From Pedobacter frigoris (GTDB taxonomy: Bacteria; Bacteroidota; Bacteroidia; Sphingobacteriales; Sphingobacteriaceae), in assembly GCF_005116445.1 (NCBI RefSeq), contig NZ_SWBQ01000002.1:744001-808000 (forward strand): a stretch of 64,000 nt of DNA. The letters are read 5' to 3'. Position 1 is the stretch's first letter, and each line of letters begins with the position of its first letter. Both the position numbers and the translations under genes were made by a program. The notes beneath the pieces were generated by a model. That model did no database searches. It had not been told where the DNA came from and worked only from the letters and a program-made list of their open reading frames with translations. Positions 1-7,837 of this stretch are shown piece after piece.

Positions 1-287
1 TTAAGGGAGTCGAAGGTTATGAGGTTTTCCTGGAACATGGCGACACCTTGTTCATGCCTACCGGCATGTGGCACTGGATGAAATACCTCGATGGTTCTTT
101 TTCATTGAGCCTCAGAGCCTGGGATGCCTCTGTGACCCGCAAAGCTCAAAGTGTATTTAACCTGGCTATTAAAGGTGGTTTAGACAGTGTATTGAAAATG
201 GCATTCAAAGCGCCTTATGCCCATTGGCGGGAAAAACTCGCTGTTAAACGAGCCGAAAAAGCACTGGCAAATGGTAACCCGAAATAA
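1..287 (+). CDS. JmjC/cupin-like protein, C-terminal fragment
   Basis: The reading frame is open from the window edge (first full codon at position 3) to TAA at 285-287, so only about 94 C-terminal residues are present. Near the start it reads GDTLFMPTGMWHWMKYLDG, which resembles the last strand of the cupin_8/JmjC-like double-stranded beta-helix, where P-x-G-x-W-H supplies the distal metal-binding His in Fe(II)/2-oxoglutarate hydroxylases. The remaining residues are a basic helical tail. An ATG at 48 lies inside the domain and is unlikely to be the true start. The gene ends in a strong hairpin terminator. The family call rests on one motif and the substrate is unknown. Confidence 0.6.
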   Translation, partial: KGVEGYEVFLEHGDTLFMPTGMWHWMKYLDGSFSLSLRAWDASVTRKAQSVFNLAIKGGLDSVLKMAFKAPYAHWREKLAVKRAEKALANGNPK

Positions 288-290
288 TAA

Positions 291-325
291 AAAGGCCTCA
301 TTTTAAAAATAATGAGGCCTTTTTA
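291..325 (+). terminator. Rho-independent terminator after the JmjC-like gene
   Basis: An 11-bp stem AAGGCCTCATT / AATGAGGCCTT with an 8-nt AT loop is followed by a T-rich tract, beginning 4 nt after the stop codon. The preceding A-run would also let it work on the other strand, but no minus-strand gene ends here. Confidence 0.8.
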
Positions 326-393
326 TTTTACAACAGTATAACATTAATAGCCTGCCAAACTTTTAACTTCGATAATTCGTTTATCATGAATAT

Positions 394-1488
394 ATGAGAG
401 GTTTTCATTTTTCTAATTTTCAGCCTGATGACTTGCCAAAAGGCGGGTTTGATGAATTGCTTAAGCTATTCACGCAGTTGCTAAATTATACGGCTGGCGA
501 TGCGGGCGAAACACTGGCCTGGATGAATGAGCTGGATAAAAAATATAAGTTCACCAATAACGATTATGGCATGGGTGATTTTATAGATGAGCTCAAAGAA
601 AAAGGCTATCTCAAAGAAGACGGTAAAGGCGATATAAAAATTACTGCTAAAACGGAGCAAACCATTAGAAAGTCTGCACTGGAAGAAATATTTGGCAAAC
701 TTAAAAAAGCCGGAAGAGGCAATCACAATACCAACATCTCAGGAATCGGTGAAGAAAAAAATGCCGACAGAAGGGAATTCACCTTTGGTGACAGCTTGGA
801 TCAGATCGACATGACTGCATCTATACAGAATGCGCAAATTAATCATGGAATTGGCAACTTCACGTTAACAGAACGTGATCTTGAGGTTGAAGAAAAGGAT
901 TATAAGACATTAACTTCTACCGTCCTCATGATAGACATCTCACATTCCATGATCCTATATGGAGAGGATCGCATCACTCCTGCTAAAAAGGTTGCTATGG
1001 CTTTGGCCGAATTGATTAAAACACGTTATCCAAAAGATACACTAGATATTGTCGTTTTTGGCAATGATGCCTGGCCAATAAGTATAAAAGACCTCCCATA
1101 TTTACAAGTCGGCCCTTATCACACCAACACCTTTGCGGGGCTGGAGCTTGCGGCGGATTTACTGCGTAGAAGAAAAACCCACAACAAGCAGATATTCATG
1201 ATCACCGACGGCAAACCCACTTGTCTAAAGGAAAATGGCCGTTATTATAAAAACAGCATGGGATTGGATCGCAAAGTGATCAATAAAACCCTGAACATGG
1301 CAGCTCAATGCAAAAGACTTAACATTCCAATCACTACTTTTATGATTGCACAAGACCCTTACCTGCAACAATTTGTAAGGGAATTTACTCAAATCAATGG
1401 AGGTAGGGCATTTTACAGCTCATTAACCGGCCTTGGTGAATACATTTTTGAAGATTATATAAAAAATAGAAGAAAGACAGTACGGTAA
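394..1488 (+). CDS. VWA domain protein, partner of MoxR-like ATPase
   Basis: A 364-residue protein without signal peptide. Its C-terminal half is a von Willebrand A domain with an intact MIDAS: DISHS at about residues 181-185, a Thr in HTNTF near 244-246, and the downstream Asp in MITDGKPT near 272. The N-terminal 150 residues are helical and charged. It lies 114 bp upstream of a MoxR/ChlI-like AAA ATPase on the same strand, the usual arrangement for VWA/AAA pairs, in which the ATPase and the metal-binding VWA protein act together as a chaperone or cofactor-insertion machine. The client is not identifiable here. The protein is cytosolic by sequence. An alternative annotation would be magnesium chelatase subunit D-like, but no tetrapyrrole genes adjoin. 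Confidence 0.8.
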   Translation: MRGFHFSNFQPDDLPKGGFDELLKLFTQLLNYTAGDAGETLAWMNELDKKYKFTNNDYGMGDFIDELKEKGYLKEDGKGDIKITAKTEQTIRKSALEEIFGKLKKAGRGNHNTNISGIGEEKNADRREFTFGDSLDQIDMTASIQNAQINHGIGNFTLTERDLEVEEKDYKTLTSTVLMIDISHSMILYGEDRITPAKKVAMALAELIKTRYPKDTLDIVVFGNDAWPISIKDLPYLQVGPYHTNTFAGLELAADLLRRRKTHNKQIFMITDGKPTCLKENGRYYKNSMGLDRKVINKTLNMAAQCKRLNIPITTFMIAQDPYLQQFVREFTQINGGRAFYSSLTGLGEYIFEDYIKNRRKTVR

Positions 1489-1498
1489 TTAAAGCCAT

Positions 1499-1580
1499 CG
1501 TCATCCTGAATTTATTTCAGGATCCCGGAAGAGAATGAAAAATAACATGTCCGGGTTGCTGAATTCATTTCTGCATGACG
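1499..1580. repeat. Imperfect palindromic repeat (REP-like)
   Basis: The outer arms GTCATCCTGAATTTATTTCA and the complement of TGAATTCATTTCTGCATGAC form an imperfect hairpin of about 29 bp per arm, with CCCGG / CCGGG nearest the loop. It fills most of the gap between the VWA and AAA ATPase genes. The same arm sequence, in perfect form, recurs at 6057-6138, so this is a dispersed family rather than a local operator. Confidence 0.75.
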
Positions 1581-1602
1581 TTGATGCAAACAGAAAGAAA
1601 AC

Positions 1603-3099
1603 ATGGATCACAATACTATAAAAACCCTCGGAGAGCTAAAAGCTTCCAACTATAAATCTTTATCTGTAAAAGAAGAGCTTCGTAAAAATCTGATCAAACA
1701 GCTTCAAAATAAAGAAGCGGGATTTGAAGGTGTCCTCGGCTATGACGAAACAGTGATCCCGGAACTTCAAACCGCTATTTTATCAAGACATAATATCCTG
1801 CTGCTGGGATTGCGTGGACAGGCTAAAACACGAATAGCCCGCTTAATGGTCAATCTATTGGACGAATACATCCCTTACATAACAGGAAGCGAGATCTTTG
1901 ATGACCCACTCCATCCAATTTCATGGTTTGCCAAACACGAAATATTGATCCATGGAGACAATACGCCAATCAGCTGGCAGCACCGTTCTGAAAGATATAC
2001 TGAAAAACTGGCTACCCCAGATGTTACGGTGGCCGATTTAATTGGAGATGTAGACCCCATCAAAGCTGCCACCTTAAAGCTCACCTATAATGACGAACGG
2101 GTAATTCACTTTGGTTTGATCCCACGTGCACACAGGAGCATATTTGTAATTAATGAGTTGCCCGATCTTCAGGCCCGTATACAAGTAGCTTTATTTAATA
2201 TGCTTCAGGAAAAAGACATTCAGATAAGAGGTTTTAAACTACGTTTGCCTTTGGATATTCAATTTGTCTTTACTGCAAATCCTGAAGATTATACCAACCG
2301 CGGTTCTATCGTAACTCCTCTAAAAGACAGGATAGAAAGCCAGATCCTTACACACTACCCTAAAACAATCAGCATTTCCAGAAAGATCACTCTCCAGGAA
2401 GCAAGGCTCACAGAAGAACAGAAACTTGTAGAAGCAGATGGATTGGTTAAGGATCTCGTAGAGCAGGTAGCTTTTGAAGCACGCAAAAGTGAATTCATTG
2501 ATCAGAAATCCGGGGTGTCTGCAAGGTTGACCATCTCTGCATATGAAAATCTCATCAGCACTGCAGAGCGGCGGATGCTGATCAATAAAGAAAAAACCAC
2601 GTTTGTTCGCCTTTCCGATCTTACAGGGATTATCCCCGCTGTAACTGGAAAAATTGAACTTGTTTATGAAGGTGAACTGGAAGGGCCGGCCAAAGTAGCG
2701 AACACCTTAATAGGAAAAGCCGTAAAGAGCTTGTTTGCACGCTATTTCCCGGATCCGGAAAAAGCAAAGAAGAGCAAGTCTGCCAATCCCTATACCAGCA
2801 TTACGGAATGGTTTACTGAAGGCAACACGCTGGATATATCTGATGCATTAACGTCAGCAAAATATAAAAAGACGTTAATGGAGGTACCGGGATTGTATGA
2901 TCTGGTCAAAAAGTTTCATCCCAAACTAAGTGAAAACCAGACACTTTTATTAATGGAATTTGTTCTCCATGGACTTGCCGAACATTCTCAATTAAATAAA
3001 AAGTATCTTGATGGAGGTTTTGGCTTTTCAGATATGTTTGAAAGTCTATTTAATACCGGTGATTTTGAGGAAGACGAAGACGATGTTGATTTCAGATAA
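1603..3099 (+). CDS. MoxR/ChlI-like AAA+ ATPase
   Basis: A 498-residue cytosolic ATPase. The P-loop is GLRGQAKTR at residues 69-77, an unusual variant of GxxGxxK[ST], and the Walker B-like segment is IFVINELPDL at 180-189. A sensor-1-like segment reads FVFTANPEDYTNRG. The helical-bundle lid follows, and the C-terminus is acidic (EEDEDDVDF). The layout matches the AAA+ magnesium chelatase I/MoxR clade. It follows a VWA gene on the same strand; such pairs couple ATP hydrolysis to remodelling of a client through the VWA MIDAS. The repeat-filled gap of 114 bp may separate the two cistrons. The specific client is unknown. I am confident of the fold but not of the process. Confidence 0.85.
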   Translation: MDHNTIKTLGELKASNYKSLSVKEELRKNLIKQLQNKEAGFEGVLGYDETVIPELQTAILSRHNILLLGLRGQAKTRIARLMVNLLDEYIPYITGSEIFDDPLHPISWFAKHEILIHGDNTPISWQHRSERYTEKLATPDVTVADLIGDVDPIKAATLKLTYNDERVIHFGLIPRAHRSIFVINELPDLQARIQVALFNMLQEKDIQIRGFKLRLPLDIQFVFTANPEDYTNRGSIVTPLKDRIESQILTHYPKTISISRKITLQEARLTEEQKLVEADGLVKDLVEQVAFEARKSEFIDQKSGVSARLTISAYENLISTAERRMLINKEKTTFVRLSDLTGIIPAVTGKIELVYEGELEGPAKVANTLIGKAVKSLFARYFPDPEKAKKSKSANPYTSITEWFTEGNTLDISDALTSAKYKKTLMEVPGLYDLVKKFHPKLSENQTLLLMEFVLHGLAEHSQLNKKYLDGGFGFSDMFESLFNTGDFEEDEDDVDFR

Positions 3100-3119
3100 T
3101 TTTTAATTATAAATATTTT

Positions 3120-4409
3120 ATGACAGGCAGACTACCAGTGCTTATTATTTTATCAGTTTTTCTTCTGGCTTTTGATTACTATTGTTTCAAAGCCATTTTA
3201 TCTGTTTTTAAAAACTGGAAACCCCGTACAAAAAAGCTTTTTAGCATCATCTGGTGGACATATACCGCTATCCTGGTAGTCGGTGTCTTCGCTGCTATTT
3301 TTATGCCATCCTATATCCCGCTTTATTTGAGTATGCGCTCAATAATTATGGTCGCATTCTTCCTAACCGTAGTATGTAAATTAGTCATGCTTCCTTTTTT
3401 ATTAGTCGATGATCTGAGAAGAGGAATAATTGCATTATCCAGATCGTCTAATAAAAAGGATATCCCACTTGCCAAGGATGAAACAGCAAATCTTGTAGCA
3501 GAGACAACCGGACCTCCAATTAGCCGGTCCTCATTTCTGATTAAAGCCGGTATGGTTACCGCGGCCATCCCTTTGAGTTCACTGAGTTGGGGGATCATTT
3601 CAGGAGCCTATGATTATAAGATCAAACGCAGAACACTCATTCTGCCAAATCTGCCCAAAGCTTTCGATGGCATTAAGATGGGGCAGATATCAGACGTCCA
3701 TTCCGGCAGTTTTTACAATAGAAAAGCTGTACTGGGAGGGGTAGAAATGCTGCTGGGAGAAAAACCTGATTTCGTTTTCTTTACGGGCGACCTGGTAAAC
3801 AATGTTGCCACAGAAATGAGGGATTACCAGGATATCTTTAGCAAAGTAAAAGCTCCTCTCGGAGTCTATTCCACTTTAGGAAATCATGACTACGGCGATT
3901 ATCAGTTCGGGAGAGAATCTTCACCTGCAAAAACTAAAAACCTTAAAGATCTAATCGCAACCCACAAAGTAATGGGCTGGGATTTATTAATGAATGAACA
4001 TAGGAGATTGAAAGTTGAGGGCGAAGAAATTGGTGTTTTAGGCATCGAAAACTGGGGAATGGGCCGGTTCCCTAAATATGGCCGCATGGATCTTGCTGTG
4101 AAAAACACGGATGACCTTCCTGTAAAACTATTGCTTTCTCATGATCCCTCACACTGGCGGGGACAGGTACTCACAGACTACCCTCAAATAGATGTGATGT
4201 TTAGTGGACATACGCATGGAATGCAGTTTGGCGTTAGAATGGAACAGTATCAGTGGAGTCCAGTACAGTATCTGTACAAAGAATGGGCAGGTCTCTATCG
4301 GGAACAAAACCAGCAATTATACGTCAATGTAGGTTATGGATTTTTAGGTTATCCGGGTAGAGTTGGAATATTACCGGAAATCACGATATTTGAATTGAAG
4401 CGGGCATAA
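3120..4409 (+). CDS. Membrane-anchored metallophosphoesterase (YkuE/YaeI-like)
   Basis: A 429-residue protein with three or four N-terminal membrane segments (about 5-30, 42-62, 70-95, and a hydrophobic stretch at 138-160), followed by a calcineurin-like phosphoesterase domain. The metal-site motifs are all present: GQISDVHSG (about 188-196), FTGDLVNN (221-228), LGNHDYGD (253-260), LLSHDPSHW and FSGHTHGMQ. This set matches the YkuE/YaeI group, which hydrolyses phosphodiester or lipid-linked phosphates such as UDP-diacylglucosamine outside LpxH. The active domain is probably periplasmic. It starts 20 bp after the AAA ATPase stop and 16 bp before the next gene, so it probably belongs to the same transcript. 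The substrate is undetermined. Confidence 0.85.
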   Translation: MTGRLPVLIILSVFLLAFDYYCFKAILSVFKNWKPRTKKLFSIIWWTYTAILVVGVFAAIFMPSYIPLYLSMRSIIMVAFFLTVVCKLVMLPFLLVDDLRRGIIALSRSSNKKDIPLAKDETANLVAETTGPPISRSSFLIKAGMVTAAIPLSSLSWGIISGAYDYKIKRRTLILPNLPKAFDGIKMGQISDVHSGSFYNRKAVLGGVEMLLGEKPDFVFFTGDLVNNVATEMRDYQDIFSKVKAPLGVYSTLGNHDYGDYQFGRESSPAKTKNLKDLIATHKVMGWDLLMNEHRRLKVEGEEIGVLGIENWGMGRFPKYGRMDLAVKNTDDLPVKLLLSHDPSHWRGQVLTDYPQIDVMFSGHTHGMQFGVRMEQYQWSPVQYLYKEWAGLYREQNQQLYVNVGYGFLGYPGRVGILPEITIFELKRA

Positions 4410-4425
4410 CAAACCGCTTCTGCCA

Positions 4426-5316
4426 ATGTTAAAAAAAGGACTGCTTGCTATTCTTGATTTTCTATTGTTCAGCAACTTGTTTATTGGCATTTGTGCTGTA
4501 GCCCAAGGTCTCGTTACCTACCACTTATTACAGGTACCTGCAGACGCCTACATTCTGGCCTTTCTGTTTTTCGCAACCATAGGCCTTTACAATTTTAGCA
4601 TGCTGCTTGCAAAACCAGTTAATCCGGAAAAGTCTCCCTTTATAAGAGTCCGCTGGATATTCTCCCACCATAGGATGATCATTTCAATCACATTGATTTC
4701 TTTACTTTGCCTCATTCCCCTCGGATTATGGTATTTAAGCATTGAATCAAAGTTATTGATGGCATTTACAGGCCTGCTGGCTGTCGGTTATAACGTTCCT
4801 TTTTTAACGTTGAACCAGCAAAAGATTGGACTACGTAATATCCCTGGAATTAAATTATTCTTAATTTCACTGGTATGGTCTGTAAGCTGTGTATTACTGC
4901 CGATTGTAGAACTGGAACGTAGCCATCAGATTAATATTTCTTCTGCAGACACCCTATTACTGGTCGCCAAGAGGTTTTTATTTATAGCTGCCATCACAGT
5001 GCCCTTCGACATCAGAGATCTGTTTCAGGACAAGCTATATGCCCTTAAAACTATCCCCGTAATGCTGGGAGAAAAAAAGGCTTTTATCTTCTGTCAGTTT
5101 TTATTAATCGGATACCTTGCACTATTGTTACTGTTCAGACAGGCTACCTATGCTGATGTAATCGCTACAACATTAACCCTTGGCCTAACAGGCTGGCTAA
5201 TATTCAAATCTAACATCAAAAAGAATGAATATTATTATTTCTTCTATCTCGATGGAACCATGTTACTGCAATACCTTATGCTCATCCTCTTTGGATGGCT
5301 TGCTGTGTTTATTTAG
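4426..5316 (+). CDS. UbiA-like prenyltransferase homologue, first Asp motif degenerate
   Basis: A 296-residue polytopic membrane protein with seven to nine hydrophobic helices. The segment VPFDIRDLFQDK (about 192-203) followed by LKTIPVMLGEKKA matches the second aspartate motif of UbiA-family prenyltransferases and the conserved K-T-x-P-x-x-x-G that follows. The place where the first motif (NxxxDxxxD) is expected reads YNFSMLLAKP (about 55-64) and has no aspartate. Because that motif binds Mg-diphosphate, ordinary prenyl transfer is doubtful. Its stop codon overlaps the stop of the convergent response regulator. It follows the metallophosphoesterase by 16 bp, so the two may act on the same lipid. 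Function is not assigned. Confidence 0.65.
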   Translation: MLKKGLLAILDFLLFSNLFIGICAVAQGLVTYHLLQVPADAYILAFLFFATIGLYNFSMLLAKPVNPEKSPFIRVRWIFSHHRMIISITLISLLCLIPLGLWYLSIESKLLMAFTGLLAVGYNVPFLTLNQQKIGLRNIPGIKLFLISLVWSVSCVLLPIVELERSHQINISSADTLLLVAKRFLFIAAITVPFDIRDLFQDKLYALKTIPVMLGEKKAFIFCQFLLIGYLALLLLFRQATYADVIATTLTLGLTGWLIFKSNIKKNEYYYFFYLDGTMLLQYLMLILFGWLAVFI

Positions 5317-6002
5317 CTAGGATTAAAGCGATATCCGACTCCGCGAACTGTTTGCAACAATTGGGGATTGTCAGGATTGATCTCAATCTTTTTACGCAAC
5401 CGCACGATGTGCATATCTAATGTCCTCGTATTTACATCAGAATTATACCCCCATACAACCAGCATAAGTTCATCACGGTTGATGACTTTGCTGGGATTTC
5501 TTAAGAAGTAAAGTAAAATTCTATTCTCCAATATGGTGAGTTCTATCTTCTTGCCATCTCTAAACAAAGTATGGATATTAGGATGATGCTCCATATTCCC
5601 AAAGCGATGAATCTCCGAACGATCGTTATTTAATATGAACTTCACTTTACTATCGAGCATTGCTACCAATACATCCATGTTAAATGGCTTCGTTACATAA
5701 TCAGAAACGCCAAAATTGTACGCATCAATCTTATCAACGTCCTGTGCTTTGGCTGTCATCATAATAATCAGGTTTTCAAATCCTTGCTTACGTACTTCTT
5801 CGCATACTTCAGCCCCCTGTTTACCTGGCAACATCCAATCCAAAAGAACAATATCAGGCTTTTCACTTAATATCATCTTTTCAGCAGCCTCTCCGTCTCC
5901 CACTTCCAGAACTTCATATCCTTCAGCTTTTAAGCGGTGTACTACTAAAAAACGTAAATTTTCATCGTCTTCAACTATTAATATTTTAATTCCTTTAGAC
6001 AT
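5313..6002 (-). CDS. OmpR/PhoB-type response regulator
   Basis: A 229-residue protein. The receiver domain (about 5-120) has the acidic pair ED at 11-12, phosphoacceptor D55 in VLLDWMLPG, Thr in MMTAKAQD and the invariant Lys in VTKPF. The C-terminal winged-helix DNA-binding domain (about 130-227) has ELTILENRIL, INRDELM and the recognition-helix region TRTLDMHIVRLRKKI. It lies downstream of the histidine kinase at 6159-7829 on the same strand and is almost certainly its cognate regulator. The 156-bp gap between them contains a large palindrome, which could change the regulator-to-kinase ratio. Its stop overlaps that of the convergent UbiA-like gene. Target genes are not evident. Confidence 0.92.
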   Translation of the reverse strand: MSKGIKILIVEDDENLRFLVVHRLKAEGYEVLEVGDGEAAEKMILSEKPDIVLLDWMLPGKQGAEVCEEVRKQGFENLIIMMTAKAQDVDKIDAYNFGVSDYVTKPFNMDVLVAMLDSKVKFILNNDRSEIHRFGNMEHHPNIHTLFRDGKKIELTILENRILLYFLRNPSKVINRDELMLVVWGYNSDVNTRTLDMHIVRLRKKIEINPDNPQLLQTVRGVGYRFNPS

Positions 6003-6056
6003 AATTTATTTCTTATTTAACATAAAACCTACTCCGCACTCGCATTTATACATCTC

Positions 6057-6138
6057 GTCATGCTGAATTTATTTCAGCATCCCGGATATGCTATTCAAGA
6101 TCCGCTCAAACAGGATGCTGAAATAAATTCAGCATGAC
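6057..6138. repeat. 26-bp perfect inverted repeat (REP-like)
   Basis: Arms at 6057-6082 and 6113-6138 are exact reverse complements over 26 bp (outer part GTCATGCTGAATTTATTTCA), separated by a 30-nt spacer. The arms are related to the repeat at 1499-1580. The element lies between the histidine kinase and the response regulator of one operon. There is no T-run after it on either strand, so it is a hairpin or REP element rather than a standard terminator. Confidence 0.85.
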
Positions 6139-6158
6139 AACCGCCGCAACAGACAATC

Positions 6159-7829
6159 TTAATCATTATATGGCAGTACAATTTTAAACTCTGTTCCTTT
6201 ATTTACTTTACTTTTAACGGAAATTTCACCATCCATAAAGTTAACCAGTTCTTTACAGAAAGCCAAACCTAAACCCACACTACCATTCTGGTTGTATTGA
6301 TTCTGAATGCGGAAAAACTTCTTAAATATATTATTAATTTCTGATGCAGGAATACCTATACCCTGATCTGTAAACCTAAGTACAACTTTCCCTTTGATCA
6401 ACCTAGCACTAATATGCAGTTTTTTACGCTCTGCAGGTGAATACTTATAGGCATTCTCGGCAAGGTTATCAAATAGACTACCCAGTAATACAGGATCTGT
6501 CACAAAAGTCATGAACCCCGTTACTTCATAGGTAAAATTGAAATCAGGATGCTTTAACCGGTGAGATTCTACAGTACTTTCTATGAAATCTTCTATGTTG
6601 ATCTTATCCTGATTGAGTTCTATAGCCTTATTCTCAATCTGAGTAAAAGCCAGCAACTTATTCATCAAACCGTTGAGCTTATCTGCTTCTTCATCCAGGA
6701 TCTTCCCATACATTTTCAGCTCTCTATCGGTTAAGCTCGATGCACTTTTAATGTTATTGCCTGCTATTTTAATAACGCTAACCGGGGTTTTAAACTCATG
6801 CGTTAGATTATTCATAAAATCATACTGCAACTTAAACATCTTTTGGTTGATGTTCAGATTGCGGTAAATTAGAACGGCGACCAGCACTACGATGCCATAG
6901 AAAAGAAGTATTCCCAGTGCAATCGGCAAAAAATAACTTAAAATCTCTTTGTCGATAAAGGATTTTGAAGAAATGAAATAAAGCTTATAATCTGAGAATG
7001 GCCCTGGCAATGTGATTTCCGTAGTCAGGTAAGAATCCGATGTATCCAGTGGATCATAGGTCAAAGGTTCAATTTTAATATATTGATACAGCAATGGACG
7101 GGAATTGATGATCTTTATTTTATACGGATCAAGATGAAATGAGAGCATATCTTGCTGGTAAACAGGCTGAGGATCAAGCGTTCTGCGCGACATCGACTTA
7201 TAAACTTTTAAATCCTCTATTCTGGGTATGTTCAGATAAGTGATCTTATTTGCCCTTACATTACTAAAGTTACTAAACAAATCTTCCTGGCTAGGCACCT
7301 TGCTCGTATCCAAACCCTGGATATAGGAGGCTAATTTTAATACCAGCGCATTAAAATCGTCTCCGACCTTAAAGTTACCAGTCTTATCCCTGGTAAACAG
7401 CAAAACCGAATCTGCAGGCACCAGGCTGCCAAACTGATAAATATTCTTCGGGCTAAAAGTCAATCGACCTATATTCAGACCATCATTTACCACAGGAGTA
7501 TTACGAACTTCAGAATCGTAAAAGATAACCTTGGCCACAAAAGGATATTCGAGCAATACTGTATCTACAAAATTGCAAGCGGTGGCAGAATCCAGGTAAC
7601 CATTGTAATAAGATACTTCAGGCAGCTTCTTTTGAAAGAAATCATTGTAGGGTTTGATACTTTGCTCCAGCACATTAACCTTCTCAGATACAAATTCATT
7701 TTCAATAAATTTTGTACTAAAGCGGTAGGCGAGTAACAACGAAAAAGCAAAGAGAACCGACATCATAATAATGAAGGTCATAATCAATGAAAAACTCTTA
7801 CGGTATCCGCTTTTTTTCTCTGAGGACAT
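6159..7829 (-). CDS. Two-component sensor histidine kinase
   Basis: A 556-residue membrane kinase. One transmembrane helix at about 14-36 and a second at about 298-322 enclose a periplasmic sensor region of about 260 residues with no domain I recognise. The cytoplasmic part has a HisKA domain with the phosphoacceptor in NLTHEFKTPV (H344) and a HATPase domain with an N box (NLAENAYKYSP), a G1 box (DQGIGIP) and a G2 box (GLGLAFCKEL). There is no HAMP or PAS signature. It begins 8 nt after the stop of the S9-like lipoprotein and precedes the response regulator, so lipoprotein, kinase and regulator form one operon. The lipoprotein may be an accessory sensor. The signal is unknown. Confidence 0.92.
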   Translation of the reverse strand: MSSEKKSGYRKSFSLIMTFIIMMSVLFAFSLLLAYRFSTKFIENEFVSEKVNVLEQSIKPYNDFFQKKLPEVSYYNGYLDSATACNFVDTVLLEYPFVAKVIFYDSEVRNTPVVNDGLNIGRLTFSPKNIYQFGSLVPADSVLLFTRDKTGNFKVGDDFNALVLKLASYIQGLDTSKVPSQEDLFSNFSNVRANKITYLNIPRIEDLKVYKSMSRRTLDPQPVYQQDMLSFHLDPYKIKIINSRPLLYQYIKIEPLTYDPLDTSDSYLTTEITLPGPFSDYKLYFISSKSFIDKEILSYFLPIALGILLFYGIVVLVAVLIYRNLNINQKMFKLQYDFMNNLTHEFKTPVSVIKIAGNNIKSASSLTDRELKMYGKILDEEADKLNGLMNKLLAFTQIENKAIELNQDKINIEDFIESTVESHRLKHPDFNFTYEVTGFMTFVTDPVLLGSLFDNLAENAYKYSPAERKKLHISARLIKGKVVLRFTDQGIGIPASEINNIFKKFFRIQNQYNQNGSVGLGLAFCKELVNFMDGEISVKSKVNKGTEFKIVLPYND

Positions 7830-7837
7830 GCCCTAAG

